Below, one piece after another: positions 25,689 to 34,255 of a DNA stretch of 64,000 nt. The notes beneath the pieces were generated by a model that saw nothing but the letters and a program-made list of their open reading frames with translations, had not been told where the DNA came from and did not search any database. Both the position numbers and the translations under genes were made by a program. This stretch comes from Foliimonas ilicis (GTDB lineage Bacteria > Pseudomonadota > Alphaproteobacteria > Rhizobiales > Rhizobiaceae). How positions within the stretch are numbered: the first letter of the stretch is position 1; every line of letters starts with the position of its first letter. The stretch is from assembly GCF_039939195.1 (NCBI RefSeq), contig NZ_JBDUUH010000006.1, forward strand, positions 124,001 to 188,000. Direction: 5' to 3'.

Positions 25689-25763
25689 GACAGATATTCC
25701 TTTCGCGGCCACGCATATGCGCGATCTGCATTTTCTACGCAGGCGTCGTGCCGGTGCTGCAAG

Positions 25764-26615
25764 TCATTGGTTCTGTTTCATGCGCGCTTCCAGGAACGGT
25801 CGCAGCAGGTCTGCGGATTCGTGGAAACGGCCAACGAAGCTTTTCAGTCGAGGGTGCTTGGGATGCAGCAATACCTGTTCTGGCGGACCCTGCTCGACGA
25901 TCACGCCTTGGTCGAGGAAGACAACGCGGTCGGCCACCTCGAAGGCAAAGCCAAGTTCGTGCGTAACGATGACCATCGTCATGCCGCTTTCGGCCAGTTG
26001 CACGATCGCCTTCATCACTTCGCCGACGAGTTCGGGGTCCAGCGCGGAGGTCGGTTCATCGAACAGCATGACCTTCGGCTGCATCGCCATGCCGCGGGTG
26101 ATCGCGACGCGCTGCTGCTGTCCGCCGGAAAGCTGGCGCGGATATTTATCGACATGCTGTTCGAGGCCCATCAGCGACAAAAGCTGAAAGGCCTTTTCGC
26201 GAACGGCCGCCCGCTGCTCTTTTTTGACGATGACCGGGCCTTCCATGACGTTTTCCAGCGCTGTCATGTGCGGGAAAAGGTTGAACTGCTGGAATACCAT
26301 GCCGGTCATCGAGCGAATGCGATTGACTTCCTGCTTGGATATTCTGGTGGCGTCACGATCATCGGCTTCCTTCTGGAAGAGCAAATCATTGTCGATCGTG
26401 ATGCTGCCACTCGTAGGCGTATTCAAAAGATTTATGCAGCGGAGAAGCGAGGTCTTGCCAGAACCGCTGGCGCCGATCAGCACGACCACCTCACCTTCGG
26501 TGACGGCAAGATCGACCCCCTTGAGAACATGGAGCTCGCCGAATTTGAGGCAGATGCTGCTGAGCTGAAGAATCTGAGCGGCAGTCGTTGCAGGATCGAG
26601 GGTTTTAGTGGTCAT
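25764..26615 (-). CDS. Polar amino-acid ABC transporter ATPase
   Basis: A 283-residue ATPase of the polar amino acid uptake (PAAT) family. Walker A is LIGASGSGKTSLLRCI, the Q-loop is VFQQFNLFPHMTALENV, the signature is RQLSGGQQQRVAI and Walker B is VMLFDEPTSALDPE; the switch His is in VTHELGFA. Its start codon overlaps the stop of the permease gene (ATGA). It drives import of the amino acid that feeds the surrounding enzymes. The N-terminal 20 residues are less conserved. Confidence 0.92.
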   Translation of the reverse strand: MTTKTLDPATTAAQILQLSSICLKFGELHVLKGVDLAVTEGEVVVLIGASGSGKTSLLRCINLLNTPTSGSITIDNDLLFQKEADDRDATRISKQEVNRIRSMTGMVFQQFNLFPHMTALENVMEGPVIVKKEQRAAVREKAFQLLSLMGLEQHVDKYPRQLSGGQQQRVAITRGMAMQPKVMLFDEPTSALDPELVGEVMKAIVQLAESGMTMVIVTHELGFAFEVADRVVFLDQGVIVEQGPPEQVLLHPKHPRLKSFVGRFHESADLLRPFLEARMKQNQ

Positions 26616-27268
26616 TTTGCAAGTACCCCGCCTTTTTCAAGCCTCCGGGAAAGGTAGGTCAGAGGCACGAGGATAATCAGGAATATCGCGCCGACAGCCG
26701 TATAAACCTCCATCGGACGATAGGTGAAACTGGAGATGTAACTTGCCTGATACAGCAGATCCGGAACTGTGATCATGGACAAAAGCGTGGTGTTTTTCAT
26801 CTGGATGATCGACTGGCCGGCCAGTGGCGGGATCATGCGGCGGAAGGCTTGCGGCAGAATGATACGGCGCATGCGCTGGCCATAGGACATGCCGATGGCG
26901 GTCGCGGCATCCGTCTGCCCGGGATCGACCGACTGGACGCCGGCGCGCAGAATTTCGGCATAAAAAGAACCGATGTAGCAGCTCAGCCCGATGAAGCCAG
27001 CCCAGAATTTGGTGATGTCCAGACCTGTGAAGATTGGCAGTGCGTAGTAGACCCACAAGAGCGTGACGAGCAACGGTATGTTGCGAAAGAACTCGACGTA
27101 GATCTGACCGAGCAGCACCAGCGGACGGAAGGTGCTTAGCTGAATGAGGCCAACCAGAAGACCGATAGCAAGGCCCGCGGCGATCGTGATCACCGTAAAG
27201 TAGAGGGTCATCAAGAGACCTTGCCAAAGCAGGCCGATATTGTTGGTGATGACGGTATAATCGAACAT
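26612..27268 (-). CDS. Polar amino-acid ABC transporter permease
   Basis: A 218-residue inner-membrane permease of the HisM/GlnP type with about five helices. The EAA loop is ILPQAFRRMIPPLAGQSIIQ at about 142-161, preceded by the typical YIGSFYAEILRAGVQSVDPG stretch. GAGGA precedes the ATG at 27268. Only one permease gene is present, so it should work as a homodimer. It overlaps the ATPase gene by 4 bases and follows the binding-protein gene after a hairpin. Confidence 0.9.
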   Translation of the reverse strand: MFDYTVITNNIGLLWQGLLMTLYFTVITIAAGLAIGLLVGLIQLSTFRPLVLLGQIYVEFFRNIPLLVTLLWVYYALPIFTGLDITKFWAGFIGLSCYIGSFYAEILRAGVQSVDPGQTDAATAIGMSYGQRMRRIILPQAFRRMIPPLAGQSIIQMKNTTLLSMITVPDLLYQASYISSFTYRPMEVYTAVGAIFLIILVPLTYLSRRLEKGGVLAK

Positions 27269-27318
27269 GACTGTCCTCACTCGTTCATTGCGAGGGGAGG
27301 CCGGATAAGGCCGGCGGG

Positions 27319-27341
27319 TCCGACCGTCAGTAACGGTCGGA
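27319..27341. promoter_or_regulatory. Intercistronic hairpin between binding protein and permease genes
   Basis: TCCGACCGT and ACGGTCGGA pair perfectly over 9 bp around a 5-base loop. Hairpins at this position in ABC operons protect or partly terminate the message so that binding protein is made in excess over membrane components. On the coding (minus) strand there is no T-run, favouring stabilisation. Confidence 0.6.
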
Positions 27342-27359
27342 TTTTAAAGCGACTTTGAC

Positions 27360-28196
27360 CTAGAAGCTGAAGTTCGAAGGCAGGATCGAAAGATCGATGC
27401 CGCGAGCTTCCCAGGCGCGCTGTAACTTGCCCTGAGCCTGGCCCAGCGAACGCTGCTGCTGTATCCAGTTGGTCAGGAAATTGATGTAGCCTGCATTGCC
27501 GGGTTTACGGGCGACGGCAAGCGTTGCCGGATTGCGCAGAAGCGGTTCCGGTACAGAGACTTCGCCGACTTTCTGGTTTGAAATCTGCAGGGCGTCAAAC
27601 ACAGCAAACACGACGGCGTCGGCGCGGTTCGTTTGAAGTTCCATCAGCGCAAGGCCGCGATCTTCAACCGGGGTGATTTTCGCCTTTGGAAGCAGCGCTT
27701 CGGCAACGATCTGCATGGTCGAGCCTTTCTGAACGACGACTGTCTTCGCAGGATCGTTCAGTTCAGCCCATGTCTTTACGGGTTTGCCGGGAGGTGTAAG
27801 AACGGCCCAGGCGTCGGTGAACAGTGGTTCCCAGAGATAGTCGACGACGAGGCCGCGCTTGGGGTTCGGATTCACACCAATGGCGATGTCGATCTTGTTG
27901 GACTGGAAGTCCGCAGCGAGGTTGCCCCAAGTGGTTTCGACCGGCTCGAGCTTGACGCCGAGTTCGGCGGCGATTTCGCCGAGGAACTCATAATAGAAGC
28001 CGCTCCACTGGCCGGTTGCCGGATCCTTGATGTAGCCCGGCTCTTCGCCGGTCATAACTGGAACTTTAAGGACACCCGAAGACCGGATCTGGTCGATCAC
28101 GGCAGACGGATTGTCCTGTGCCGATGCCGTCATCGGTGCAGCTAGCAGCGATAGTGCGACGACTGCAGCGGAGAAGATTTTGCTAAGCGATATCAT
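27360..28196 (-). CDS. Amino-acid ABC transporter periplasmic binding protein
   Basis: A 278-residue extracellular solute-binding protein of family 3. A Sec signal peptide spans about residues 1-26 (KIFSAAVVALSLLAAPMTAS then AQA-like cleavage at SAQD). The mature part has the family pattern: GVLKVPVMTGEEPGYIKDPA, GFYYEFLGEIAAELGVKLEP and the hinge region FQSNKIDIAIGVNPNPKR. It would capture an amino acid or amino-acid derivative for the permease and ATPase encoded downstream. GGGGAA precedes the ATG. Confidence 0.9.
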   Translation of the reverse strand: MISLSKIFSAAVVALSLLAAPMTASAQDNPSAVIDQIRSSGVLKVPVMTGEEPGYIKDPATGQWSGFYYEFLGEIAAELGVKLEPVETTWGNLAADFQSNKIDIAIGVNPNPKRGLVVDYLWEPLFTDAWAVLTPPGKPVKTWAELNDPAKTVVVQKGSTMQIVAEALLPKAKITPVEDRGLALMELQTNRADAVVFAVFDALQISNQKVGEVSVPEPLLRNPATLAVARKPGNAGYINFLTNWIQQQRSLGQAQGKLQRAWEARGIDLSILPSNFSF

Positions 28197-28220
28197 TATA
28201 TTCCCCTTTATTTTTAGACG

Positions 28221-29213
28221 TTAGCGACTGAGAAATCCCTGCGAAAGCGGATCACCCGCCTCGAAGAAGATGGTTTGGGACGAGGTGATGAAGGCGTTGC
28301 CCTCAATCTCGACGACTGCGGTATGCCGGTCATCGACGCGTGTCGTTTTTGACAGGCGTGCTATGAACGGAATGCCGAAGATATTGCTGGCGTGGTACGT
28401 GTCGCCTGCTTTCAGAGTGCCCTTATGGAGAAGGTGAGCCATTCGGGCGGAGGTGCCTGTGCCGCAAGGCGAGCGGTCGAATTTGTTCGATTCCAGAACG
28501 AGGAAATGTGTCGCCCGATCCGCAGCATCCGCGGTGTAGAAGAGGACGCTGGGCGCTGCTGATCCCGCAAAGAGCGGCATGCCGGAAATCGCTTCCTTGA
28601 TTGCCTGTTTGATCGCCGAGCCCTTGAGCATCATGGCCGAGGCGTAGTCCGGCTTGAGCTCCAGCCCGAGCGGCGATGCATCGACGAGCGCGTACCACAT
28701 GCCGCCATAGACGATATCCGCCGTTACCGTGCCGATGCCGGCAACCTCCACTGTCAGGTTTTCCAGTCCGACATAGCTTGGCACATTGGAAATCCTGACC
28801 GCGCCCAGCGAACCGTCTTCCTGCCAGTCAAGGCCGACGATCACCATGCCTGCGGGCGTCTCCAGGGTGAAGCTGTCTCCATTTGCCGGACTTATCTGCC
28901 CGCTGAAGGCCAGCGTCTTGGCAAAGCCGATCGTGCCGTGGCCGCACATATCGAGATAGACATAGGACGAAATGAAGAAGGCGCCGTAGTCTGCAATATC
29001 CGAGTGCACGGGGACCAGACCGACCATTGCCGCATGGCCGCGAGGCTCGTGCAGAAGCGCCGATCGCAGATGGTCGAAGCGATTACGGAAATCGTCGCGG
29101 CGCTCCAGAACGCTGTTGCCTGAAAGCTTCGGGATACCGCTCAGAATGACTCGTGTCGGGTGCCCCGCCGTGTGGCTGTCTATGACAGAGAATGAAGCAC
29201 TCAGGGACACCAT
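28221..29213 (-). CDS. Proline racemase/4-hydroxyproline 2-epimerase family protein
   Basis: A 330-residue member of the proline racemase superfamily. Both catalytic cysteines are present: DMCGHGTIG at about residue 90 and DRSPCGTGTSARMA at about 248. Two cysteines indicate a racemase or 2-epimerase; trans-3-hydroxyproline dehydratases carry a Thr at the second site. DSHTAGHPTRV near the start is the usual substrate loop. It would invert the alpha-carbon of L-proline-like or hydroxyproline-like substrates so that the DadA-like enzyme can oxidise the D-form. It starts 6 bases after the regulator gene. Confidence 0.85.
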   Translation of the reverse strand: MVSLSASFSVIDSHTAGHPTRVILSGIPKLSGNSVLERRDDFRNRFDHLRSALLHEPRGHAAMVGLVPVHSDIADYGAFFISSYVYLDMCGHGTIGFAKTLAFSGQISPANGDSFTLETPAGMVIVGLDWQEDGSLGAVRISNVPSYVGLENLTVEVAGIGTVTADIVYGGMWYALVDASPLGLELKPDYASAMMLKGSAIKQAIKEAISGMPLFAGSAAPSVLFYTADAADRATHFLVLESNKFDRSPCGTGTSARMAHLLHKGTLKAGDTYHASNIFGIPFIARLSKTTRVDDRHTAVVEIEGNAFITSSQTIFFEAGDPLSQGFLSR

Positions 29214-29219
29214 AACTTG

Positions 29220-29897
29220 TTACTTTCCGAAGAACCGGCCGACTTCCCCGCGCATGTTTTGCCAGATTTCACGGATCAGTTTTTCCGTAACGGCTTGTGC
29301 GGTCGCTCCGTCACCGGCCAGGATCGCGTCGAAGATGCGCGTCGTGTCGTCAAGCGAGAGCTTAATCATGTCCGGGTTCTGCTCGTAGGCATGGAACCGG
29401 TAGCGAAGGGCCTGTTTTTCAAGGCCTTCTAGAAGCCGGCTAAGCGTCCGGTTTTCCGCCAGTTCATAAATCATGAATGAGCCGCGTATGTCGGCAGTGA
29501 AGAATTCGCGAACGTCGCCGCGCGCCTGCGCCTCTTCCAGCTCAGCCTGCACTGTACGGAATTCCGCCTTGCGCTCGGCATTGGCGGATTCGGCCGCCTG
29601 GCGCGCTACGAGCCCTTCCAGTGGTATGCGACAGGTATAAACCTCATCGAAGTCCTTCTGAGACATGGGTGAGACCCAGATGCCACGACGCGCCTCGCGA
29701 ATGACCAATCCGTCACGCTCAAGGAGGCGAAGCGCTTCGCGAACTGGTGATCGGCTGACGCCATAGCGTTCAGCCACCATCTCCTCAGTCAAACGCTCCT
29801 CTGAAGTCAGGCGGCCAACGATTATCTCTTCCTGCAAAGTCTCAGCGAGGCTCTCTGGAATTGACATCGACCATTTGGGTGCGCTTTGCAAAATCAT
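29220..29897 (-). CDS. GntR/FadR-family transcriptional regulator
   Basis: A 225-residue regulator: an N-terminal winged helix (EEIIVGRLTSEERLTEEMVA then ERYGVSRSPVREALRLLERDG) and a C-terminal helical FCD ligand-binding domain, in which RIPLEGLVARQAAE starts the effector fold. It heads the ten-gene catabolic operon and faces a divergent aldehyde dehydrogenase gene. It probably represses both in the absence of substrate, through the TGTATACA palindrome upstream. Confidence 0.88.
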   Translation of the reverse strand: MILQSAPKWSMSIPESLAETLQEEIIVGRLTSEERLTEEMVAERYGVSRSPVREALRLLERDGLVIREARRGIWVSPMSQKDFDEVYTCRIPLEGLVARQAAESANAERKAEFRTVQAELEEAQARGDVREFFTADIRGSFMIYELAENRTLSRLLEGLEKQALRYRFHAYEQNPDMIKLSLDDTTRIFDAILAGDGATAQAVTEKLIREIWQNMRGEVGRFFGK

Positions 29898-29910
29898 GTC
29901 GACACCATAG

Positions 29911-29918
29911 TGTATACA
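29911..29918. promoter_or_regulatory. Candidate FadR-type operator
   Basis: TGTATACA is a perfect palindrome within AGTGTATACAATGTACAT, in the 151-base divergent region between the regulator and aldehyde dehydrogenase genes. FadR-subfamily GntR regulators favour such TGTATACA-like sites. The second partial palindrome TGTACA follows at once. Confidence 0.55.
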
Positions 29919-30048
29919 ATGTACATGTCAATCGCGATTAGAAAAGATTTTCGAGCGCCGTCTCAAACGTTCGCTTGGGCGGTGCAGGACGCAGCTTGGG
30001 AGCAGCAGCTGGCTGACTCTCAATGGTCAGAGATAAGGGATTAAAGAC

Positions 30049-31479
30049 ATGTACCACGAGCGACTTGAGCTACTGATTAACGGCGTGTTCCGGCAGGGCA
30101 GCGAAGGGGCTGGCGAGGATTTGATCGATCCAGGGACAGGTGACGTGCTGGGGCATCTGCCGCACGCGTCGACCGCCGATCTCGACGAGGCGCTTTCTGC
30201 GTCAGCGCGCGGCTTCAAGGTCTGGAAGGCGATGACTGCAATTCAGCGCTTCGCCATCATGTATAAGGCAGCCGACCTGATCGAGGCCCGCAAAGCTGAG
30301 ATTGCCCGCACTCTGACGCTCGAAAACGGAAAGACGCTTGCCGAGGCGGCGGGTGAGGTGCAGTTTTCCGCGGATGTCGTGCGCTGGTACGCGGAAGAAG
30401 GCAAACGCGCCTATGGCCGCATCGTACCGGCGAGACTGCCGGGCGTTCGCCAGATGGTATTCAAGGAGCCGGTCGGTCCCGTCGCGGCCTTCGCCGCCTG
30501 GAACTTCCCGGCCAGCAATGTTATCCGCAAGATCGGTGGCGCCCTTGGTGCCGGTTGCTCGATCATCATCAAGCCGGCCGAGGAAACTCCCGGCACGGCG
30601 ATCGCCTTCGGCCGCTGTTTCCAAGAGGCGGGCCTCCCGGCGGGCGTGCTCAATATTGTCTTCGGCGTGCCATCAGAAGTCTCTTCATACCTCCTTGCTT
30701 CGCCTATCCCGAAGAAAGTCTCGCTTACCGGTTCGACGACCGTCGGCAAACTGCTGCAAAAACAGGCGGCAGATACGCTGAAGCGTTGTACGATGGAACT
30801 CGGCGGCCACTCGCCCGTCATTGTTCATGCCGACGCTGATCTTGAAAAGGCGCTCGATACCGTCGTTGCCTTCAAATTCCGCAATGCGGGCCAGGTCTGC
30901 ACGTCGCCGACCCGCTTCTATGTGCATGAAGCGCTTTATGAGCCCTTCATCGATGGCTTCGCAAATCGCACCCGAAAGCTGAAGATCGGCCACGGCCTGG
31001 AAGAAGGCACCCAGATGGGTCCAATGATCGCGGCCCGCCGTCTCGACGTGATGGATGGCTTCGTTGCAGACGCAAGGGCCAGCGGTGCCGAAGTGGTGAC
31101 TGGCGGTGAGCGCCTTGGCAACAAGGGGTATTTCTACGCTCCGACGCTCCTGAAGAATGTACCTGACAACGCCCGCATCATGTCGGAGGAGCCCTTCGGT
31201 CCGATTGCGCCCACGACAACCTTCTCGACCTTTGACGAGGTGATCGAACGGGCAAATTCTTTGCCGTATGGCCTCGCTTCCTTCGTCTTCACCCAGAATG
31301 GCTCACTCGCTCAGAAGACCGAAATGGCGCTTGAAGCGGGCATGGTGGGCGTCAACCACATGATGGTCTCGACCGCAGAAACGCCTTTCGGCGGCGTAAA
31401 CGAAAGCGGGTACGGCTCAGAATCCGGCAGCGAAGGCCTTGACGCATATCTCAGGACCAAATTCGTTACTGAGATCTAA
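30049..31479 (+). CDS. Aldehyde dehydrogenase (semialdehyde-dehydrogenase type)
   Basis: A 476-residue NAD(P)-dependent aldehyde dehydrogenase of the succinate-semialdehyde/alpha-ketoglutarate-semialdehyde branch. Features: VAAFAAWNFPASNVIRKIGG (cofactor site), CTMELGGHSPVIV with the catalytic Glu, FRNAGQVCTSPTRF with the nucleophilic Cys, and the C-terminal ETPFGGVNESGYGSE. In hydroxyproline breakdown, alpha-ketoglutarate semialdehyde dehydrogenase makes 2-oxoglutarate; the neighbouring epimerase and DadA-like genes suggest that role. It diverges from the regulator gene and is followed by a terminator. AAGGG precedes the ATG. Confidence 0.87.
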   Translation: MYHERLELLINGVFRQGSEGAGEDLIDPGTGDVLGHLPHASTADLDEALSASARGFKVWKAMTAIQRFAIMYKAADLIEARKAEIARTLTLENGKTLAEAAGEVQFSADVVRWYAEEGKRAYGRIVPARLPGVRQMVFKEPVGPVAAFAAWNFPASNVIRKIGGALGAGCSIIIKPAEETPGTAIAFGRCFQEAGLPAGVLNIVFGVPSEVSSYLLASPIPKKVSLTGSTTVGKLLQKQAADTLKRCTMELGGHSPVIVHADADLEKALDTVVAFKFRNAGQVCTSPTRFYVHEALYEPFIDGFANRTRKLKIGHGLEEGTQMGPMIAARRLDVMDGFVADARASGAEVVTGGERLGNKGYFYAPTLLKNVPDNARIMSEEPFGPIAPTTTFSTFDEVIERANSLPYGLASFVFTQNGSLAQKTEMALEAGMVGVNHMMVSTAETPFGGVNESGYGSESGSEGLDAYLRTKFVTEI

Positions 31480-31490
31480 TGATAAATGTT

Positions 31491-31535
31491 GGTGCCGGGG
31501 CTTAAGGCACCGGCACGAAAAGCCCAATTTTTTTC
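31491..31535 (+). terminator. Rho-independent terminator after the aldehyde dehydrogenase
   Basis: GTGCCGG (31492-31498) pairs with CCGGCAC (31510-31516), with an alternative GGTGCC/GGCACC pairing inside. A T7 run follows at about 31529-31535. Confidence 0.65.
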
Positions 31536-31559
31536 AGCTCCTTAGAACGACATCGGTGT

Positions 31560-31582
31560 GAATCCGCTTGATTTGCGGATTC
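31560..31582. repeat. Perfect 8-bp hairpin
   Basis: GAATCCGC and GCGGATTC flank a 7-base loop. It lies in a non-coding stretch; on the minus strand it falls inside a 24-codon open frame. Confidence 0.45.
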
Positions 31583-32221
31583 TCCGCCATGATGTGCACG
31601 GTCGTCATACTACGTTACATCTTTGGCCATGATATCGACAGCGCCAGCGGCATGCTGTGCTCCTACCGTCGTTGCGCTATTCTCTATCTGTACTTCGCCC
31701 TCGGTCTGCGGATATTGCAGGATCCACAATCCCCCATCCCGCAACCGACCGGGTCACCGGCTCGCGGTGCGCTAGCGCGAGTAACCGAGACCTGCCAACG
31801 CTTCGCGGAGGCCCGCATGACGGGCTCGGTCTCGCGGCATACGCCGATAACCGGGCGGTGTCGGACACGCCAGCAACTTGGCCACGCGCCACGCCGTCGC
31901 GTGATATCGAAATGCTTCGCAGCCTGACACTTCGGCATACCCGCCGAGCAAGCCAAGCGCAGCTGCAGTGTTGCAGAAGGAAAATAGATGACCGGTTTAT
32001 TCCGTCTGCAGCCGGGCTATCCTGCCGCTACCGTGGCAGGTTTTGTGCGGCAGCGTTCATATGCTCGGTTCTTACAAGCGATGAGAAGGCAATAGAATGT
32101 GAGCAGGTTTCAAATGGCACATGCTTTGAAAGTCGGTCGCTGCCAGAAAATCTGCGATTCAAAAGTCGCAAAACAACTGAAATAGACCGCGCCTACTATA
32201 GCGGAGGCGTTGATCACTCGC
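31583..32221. other. Long intergenic stretch
   Basis: About 640 bases with no convincing gene. Frames are open on both strands for 60-200 codons but show no motif and no ribosome-binding site. It separates the amino-acid operon from the methylated-amine cluster and may be decayed DNA. Confidence 0.4.
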
Positions 32222-33262
32222 TTAGTCTGGACCAAAACCAGGACCTGTCGACTTTCCGTCATCGAGTTTCGATAGCCATTCGAGCAGCGTCGAGCGATAG
32301 CGGGTAAGGCCTTTGTAGTCGGCCAGTTCGTCTGGCAGGTCGCGAATCACGCGGTGCAGCCTGCGCGCCCATTTTGGCGAGGTGACGAGTTCGTTCATGC
32401 TGATAAGGTAGCAGCGGATCGGAAACACCATCGCGTTGGAACGCGGCAATCGCCAGAAGCTTTGCAGCTCGACACGCAGATGAACCTTTTCGCCGACATT
32501 TTCCGTCGTCACCGTGGCCCGGTCGGTTCCCCATTTGTGATAATTTTCCGGGCTGGTGTCGAGGCGCGGGTTGATCGTCATCGTCCAGTTGAGGCGACGG
32601 GCGGGCCTGCCTTGCTGAATGTTGAGGAGGAATTTCAATGCTCTTTGGAATACGCCCATTTCGTGTGCAAGCGGCACGGGTGCATGCCATTCGAAGAAAT
32701 TCATGCTGATGTCGAAATCCAGCGACCAGTCGGCCTGTGTCGTGACCATGCCCGCGTCCATCCAGAGATTGCCGTCGCGCTGGTCGAGCAATACGTAGTC
32801 GCCCTGACTCTGACGGGTTATGTATTCCATGGGTCCATAGGGCAGGGTGGAAACGTCGCCGAAGGTGAATGTGTCGTCGATGCCGAGCGGCCAGTTGACC
32901 CAGCGCCAGCGGTCGCCTTCACGGTGCAGTTCGAAGTGCTCGGGATAGCTCTCTGCCTTGGAAATCATCAGCAGTTCGAGCAGGTCCCAGCCCGCCAACG
33001 TCATATGGGGCAGCGACTGGCAGCGCAGCGGGTCTTCTGCCAGGACAAGCGCCCGATCCTCCATCTCCGATATATAATGCTCGTCGACGTCGATCAGATG
33101 TTCGAACACGCTGTTTTTCGGCCCTGCCGTGTGGGGCTCGATGTTGACGGCGTACATGTAGGAGTCTTCATGGAACGGGAAAGGAAACCGCCTGATGTGG
33201 TCGGGACTGTTGCGGTAGGTGAAGTCGCCGCGGAAAGTCTCTTTCCTGAAATCGATACCCAT
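32222..33262 (-). CDS. Heme-dependent oxidative N-demethylase, heme subunit (DUF3445)
   Basis: A 346-residue member of the DUF3445/HODM alpha family, the heme-bearing PAS-fold subunit of oxidative N-demethylase, which converts a dimethylated amine plus O2 to methylamine and formaldehyde. Family features: RFPFPFHEDSYMYAVNIEPH near the start, VFEHLIDVDEHYISEM, and the C-terminal VHLRVELQSFWRLPRSNAMV then FPIRCYLISMNELV. It is the last gene of a four-gene unit with the reductase, DmmA-like protein and GcvT-like protein, the set known for HODM and dimethylamine monooxygenase (Dmm). GAGGAG precedes the ATG. The substrate is probably dimethylamine, given the adjacent methylamine pathway. Confidence 0.88.
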   Translation of the reverse strand: MGIDFRKETFRGDFTYRNSPDHIRRFPFPFHEDSYMYAVNIEPHTAGPKNSVFEHLIDVDEHYISEMEDRALVLAEDPLRCQSLPHMTLAGWDLLELLMISKAESYPEHFELHREGDRWRWVNWPLGIDDTFTFGDVSTLPYGPMEYITRQSQGDYVLLDQRDGNLWMDAGMVTTQADWSLDFDISMNFFEWHAPVPLAHEMGVFQRALKFLLNIQQGRPARRLNWTMTINPRLDTSPENYHKWGTDRATVTTENVGEKVHLRVELQSFWRLPRSNAMVFPIRCYLISMNELVTSPKWARRLHRVIRDLPDELADYKGLTRYRSTLLEWLSKLDDGKSTGPGFGPD

Positions 33263-33289
33263 CTACTGGCTCCTCAGCATATGATCCCT

Positions 33290-34255
33290 CTAGCGTTCCA
33301 AGACGAGCGATTTTCCTTCGAAGCGTGATACGCATGGCATGATCTTGCATCCCGAGGCGTGTTCTTCCTCGGTGAGCCAATGATCATTGTGAAGAAAGAG
33401 GCCGTCGCTCGACACCACTTTGGTTTCACATTGTCCGCAGGCACCGCCGCGGCACAGATAAGGGGCGTCGACGCCGGCCGCTTCGATTGCTTCCAGCAGG
33501 CTCTGGTGCGAGCCGACCTGGATGGTGAGGTCCGATTTGGCCAATTTGACTTCGAAAGGTTTGCCAGGCGGGGGTGCCGCAAAATGCTCGAAGTGGATAT
33601 TTTCATGGGGCCAGCCAGCGGCTGCGGCGATCTCACGAACCGCCGTGATCATCCCTGCCGGCCCGCAGACATAGAGATGGGTGCCGAGAGGCTGTAGAGC
33701 GAACAGACGCTTGAAGTCGATCCGTTGCCCCTCTTTATCATGATAGATGTGGAGGCGGTTGCCGTAGCGTTCCCGGAGCTGGCTTGCATAGGCCGCGAGC
33801 GGGGCCGAGCGCGCGCAATAATGCAGCTCGAAATTTCCGCCTACGGCCGCGAGCTGGGCCGTCTGCGCAAGAAACGGCGTGATGCCGATACCGCCCGCCA
33901 GCATCAGATGCTTCTTCGCCCGCAGGTCGAGCGCGAACAGATTGACTGGATAACTGATCTGCATCCCCATGCCTGGCCTGACGGCGTTGTGCATGAATAG
34001 TGAGCCGCCCCGACCGGTATCGTCTCGCCGCACGCTGATTGTGTATTCGCTTGTGTCGAGTGGCGAACTCATCAGTGAGTAAGGATTGAGCCGGGTAGCA
34101 TCGTCGTCCGGCATTTCAACCACGATATGGGAGCCACCGGAGAAAGTCGGCAGGGGTTTGCCGTCAGTGCGGCGAAAGTGAAAGCGCTTGATCAACTCGT
34201 TGACCTCGACCACATCGGTAACGGTCACCTGCAACTTGTCGGTTCCGGCGCTCAT
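33290..34255 (-). CDS. Ferredoxin-reductase subunit of dimethylamine N-demethylase
   Basis: A 321-residue flavin/iron-sulfur reductase of the phthalate-dioxygenase-reductase type. The flavin-binding part includes LNPYSLMSSPLDTSEYTISV; the NAD(P)H part has HLMLAGGIGITPFLAQ and LYVCGPAGMI; the C-terminal plant-type [2Fe-2S] domain has CRGGACGQCET plus a final Cys in KIMPCVSRF. It passes electrons from NAD(P)H to the heme subunit. Its ATG overlaps the TGA of the DmmA-like gene, and GGAGG precedes it. A longer frame upstream reads through that gene and is rejected. Confidence 0.9.
   Translation of the reverse strand: MSAGTDKLQVTVTDVVEVNELIKRFHFRRTDGKPLPTFSGGSHIVVEMPDDDATRLNPYSLMSSPLDTSEYTISVRRDDTGRGGSLFMHNAVRPGMGMQISYPVNLFALDLRAKKHLMLAGGIGITPFLAQTAQLAAVGGNFELHYCARSAPLAAYASQLRERYGNRLHIYHDKEGQRIDFKRLFALQPLGTHLYVCGPAGMITAVREIAAAAGWPHENIHFEHFAAPPPGKPFEVKLAKSDLTIQVGSHQSLLEAIEAAGVDAPYLCRGGACGQCETKVVSSDGLFLHNDHWLTEEEHASGCKIMPCVSRFEGKSLVLER

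Noticed and set aside
32354..33328. A 324-codon plus-strand frame opposite the HODM gene
   Set aside because: Antisense shadow; the minus strand matches DUF3445 along its length and has a GAGGAG site.
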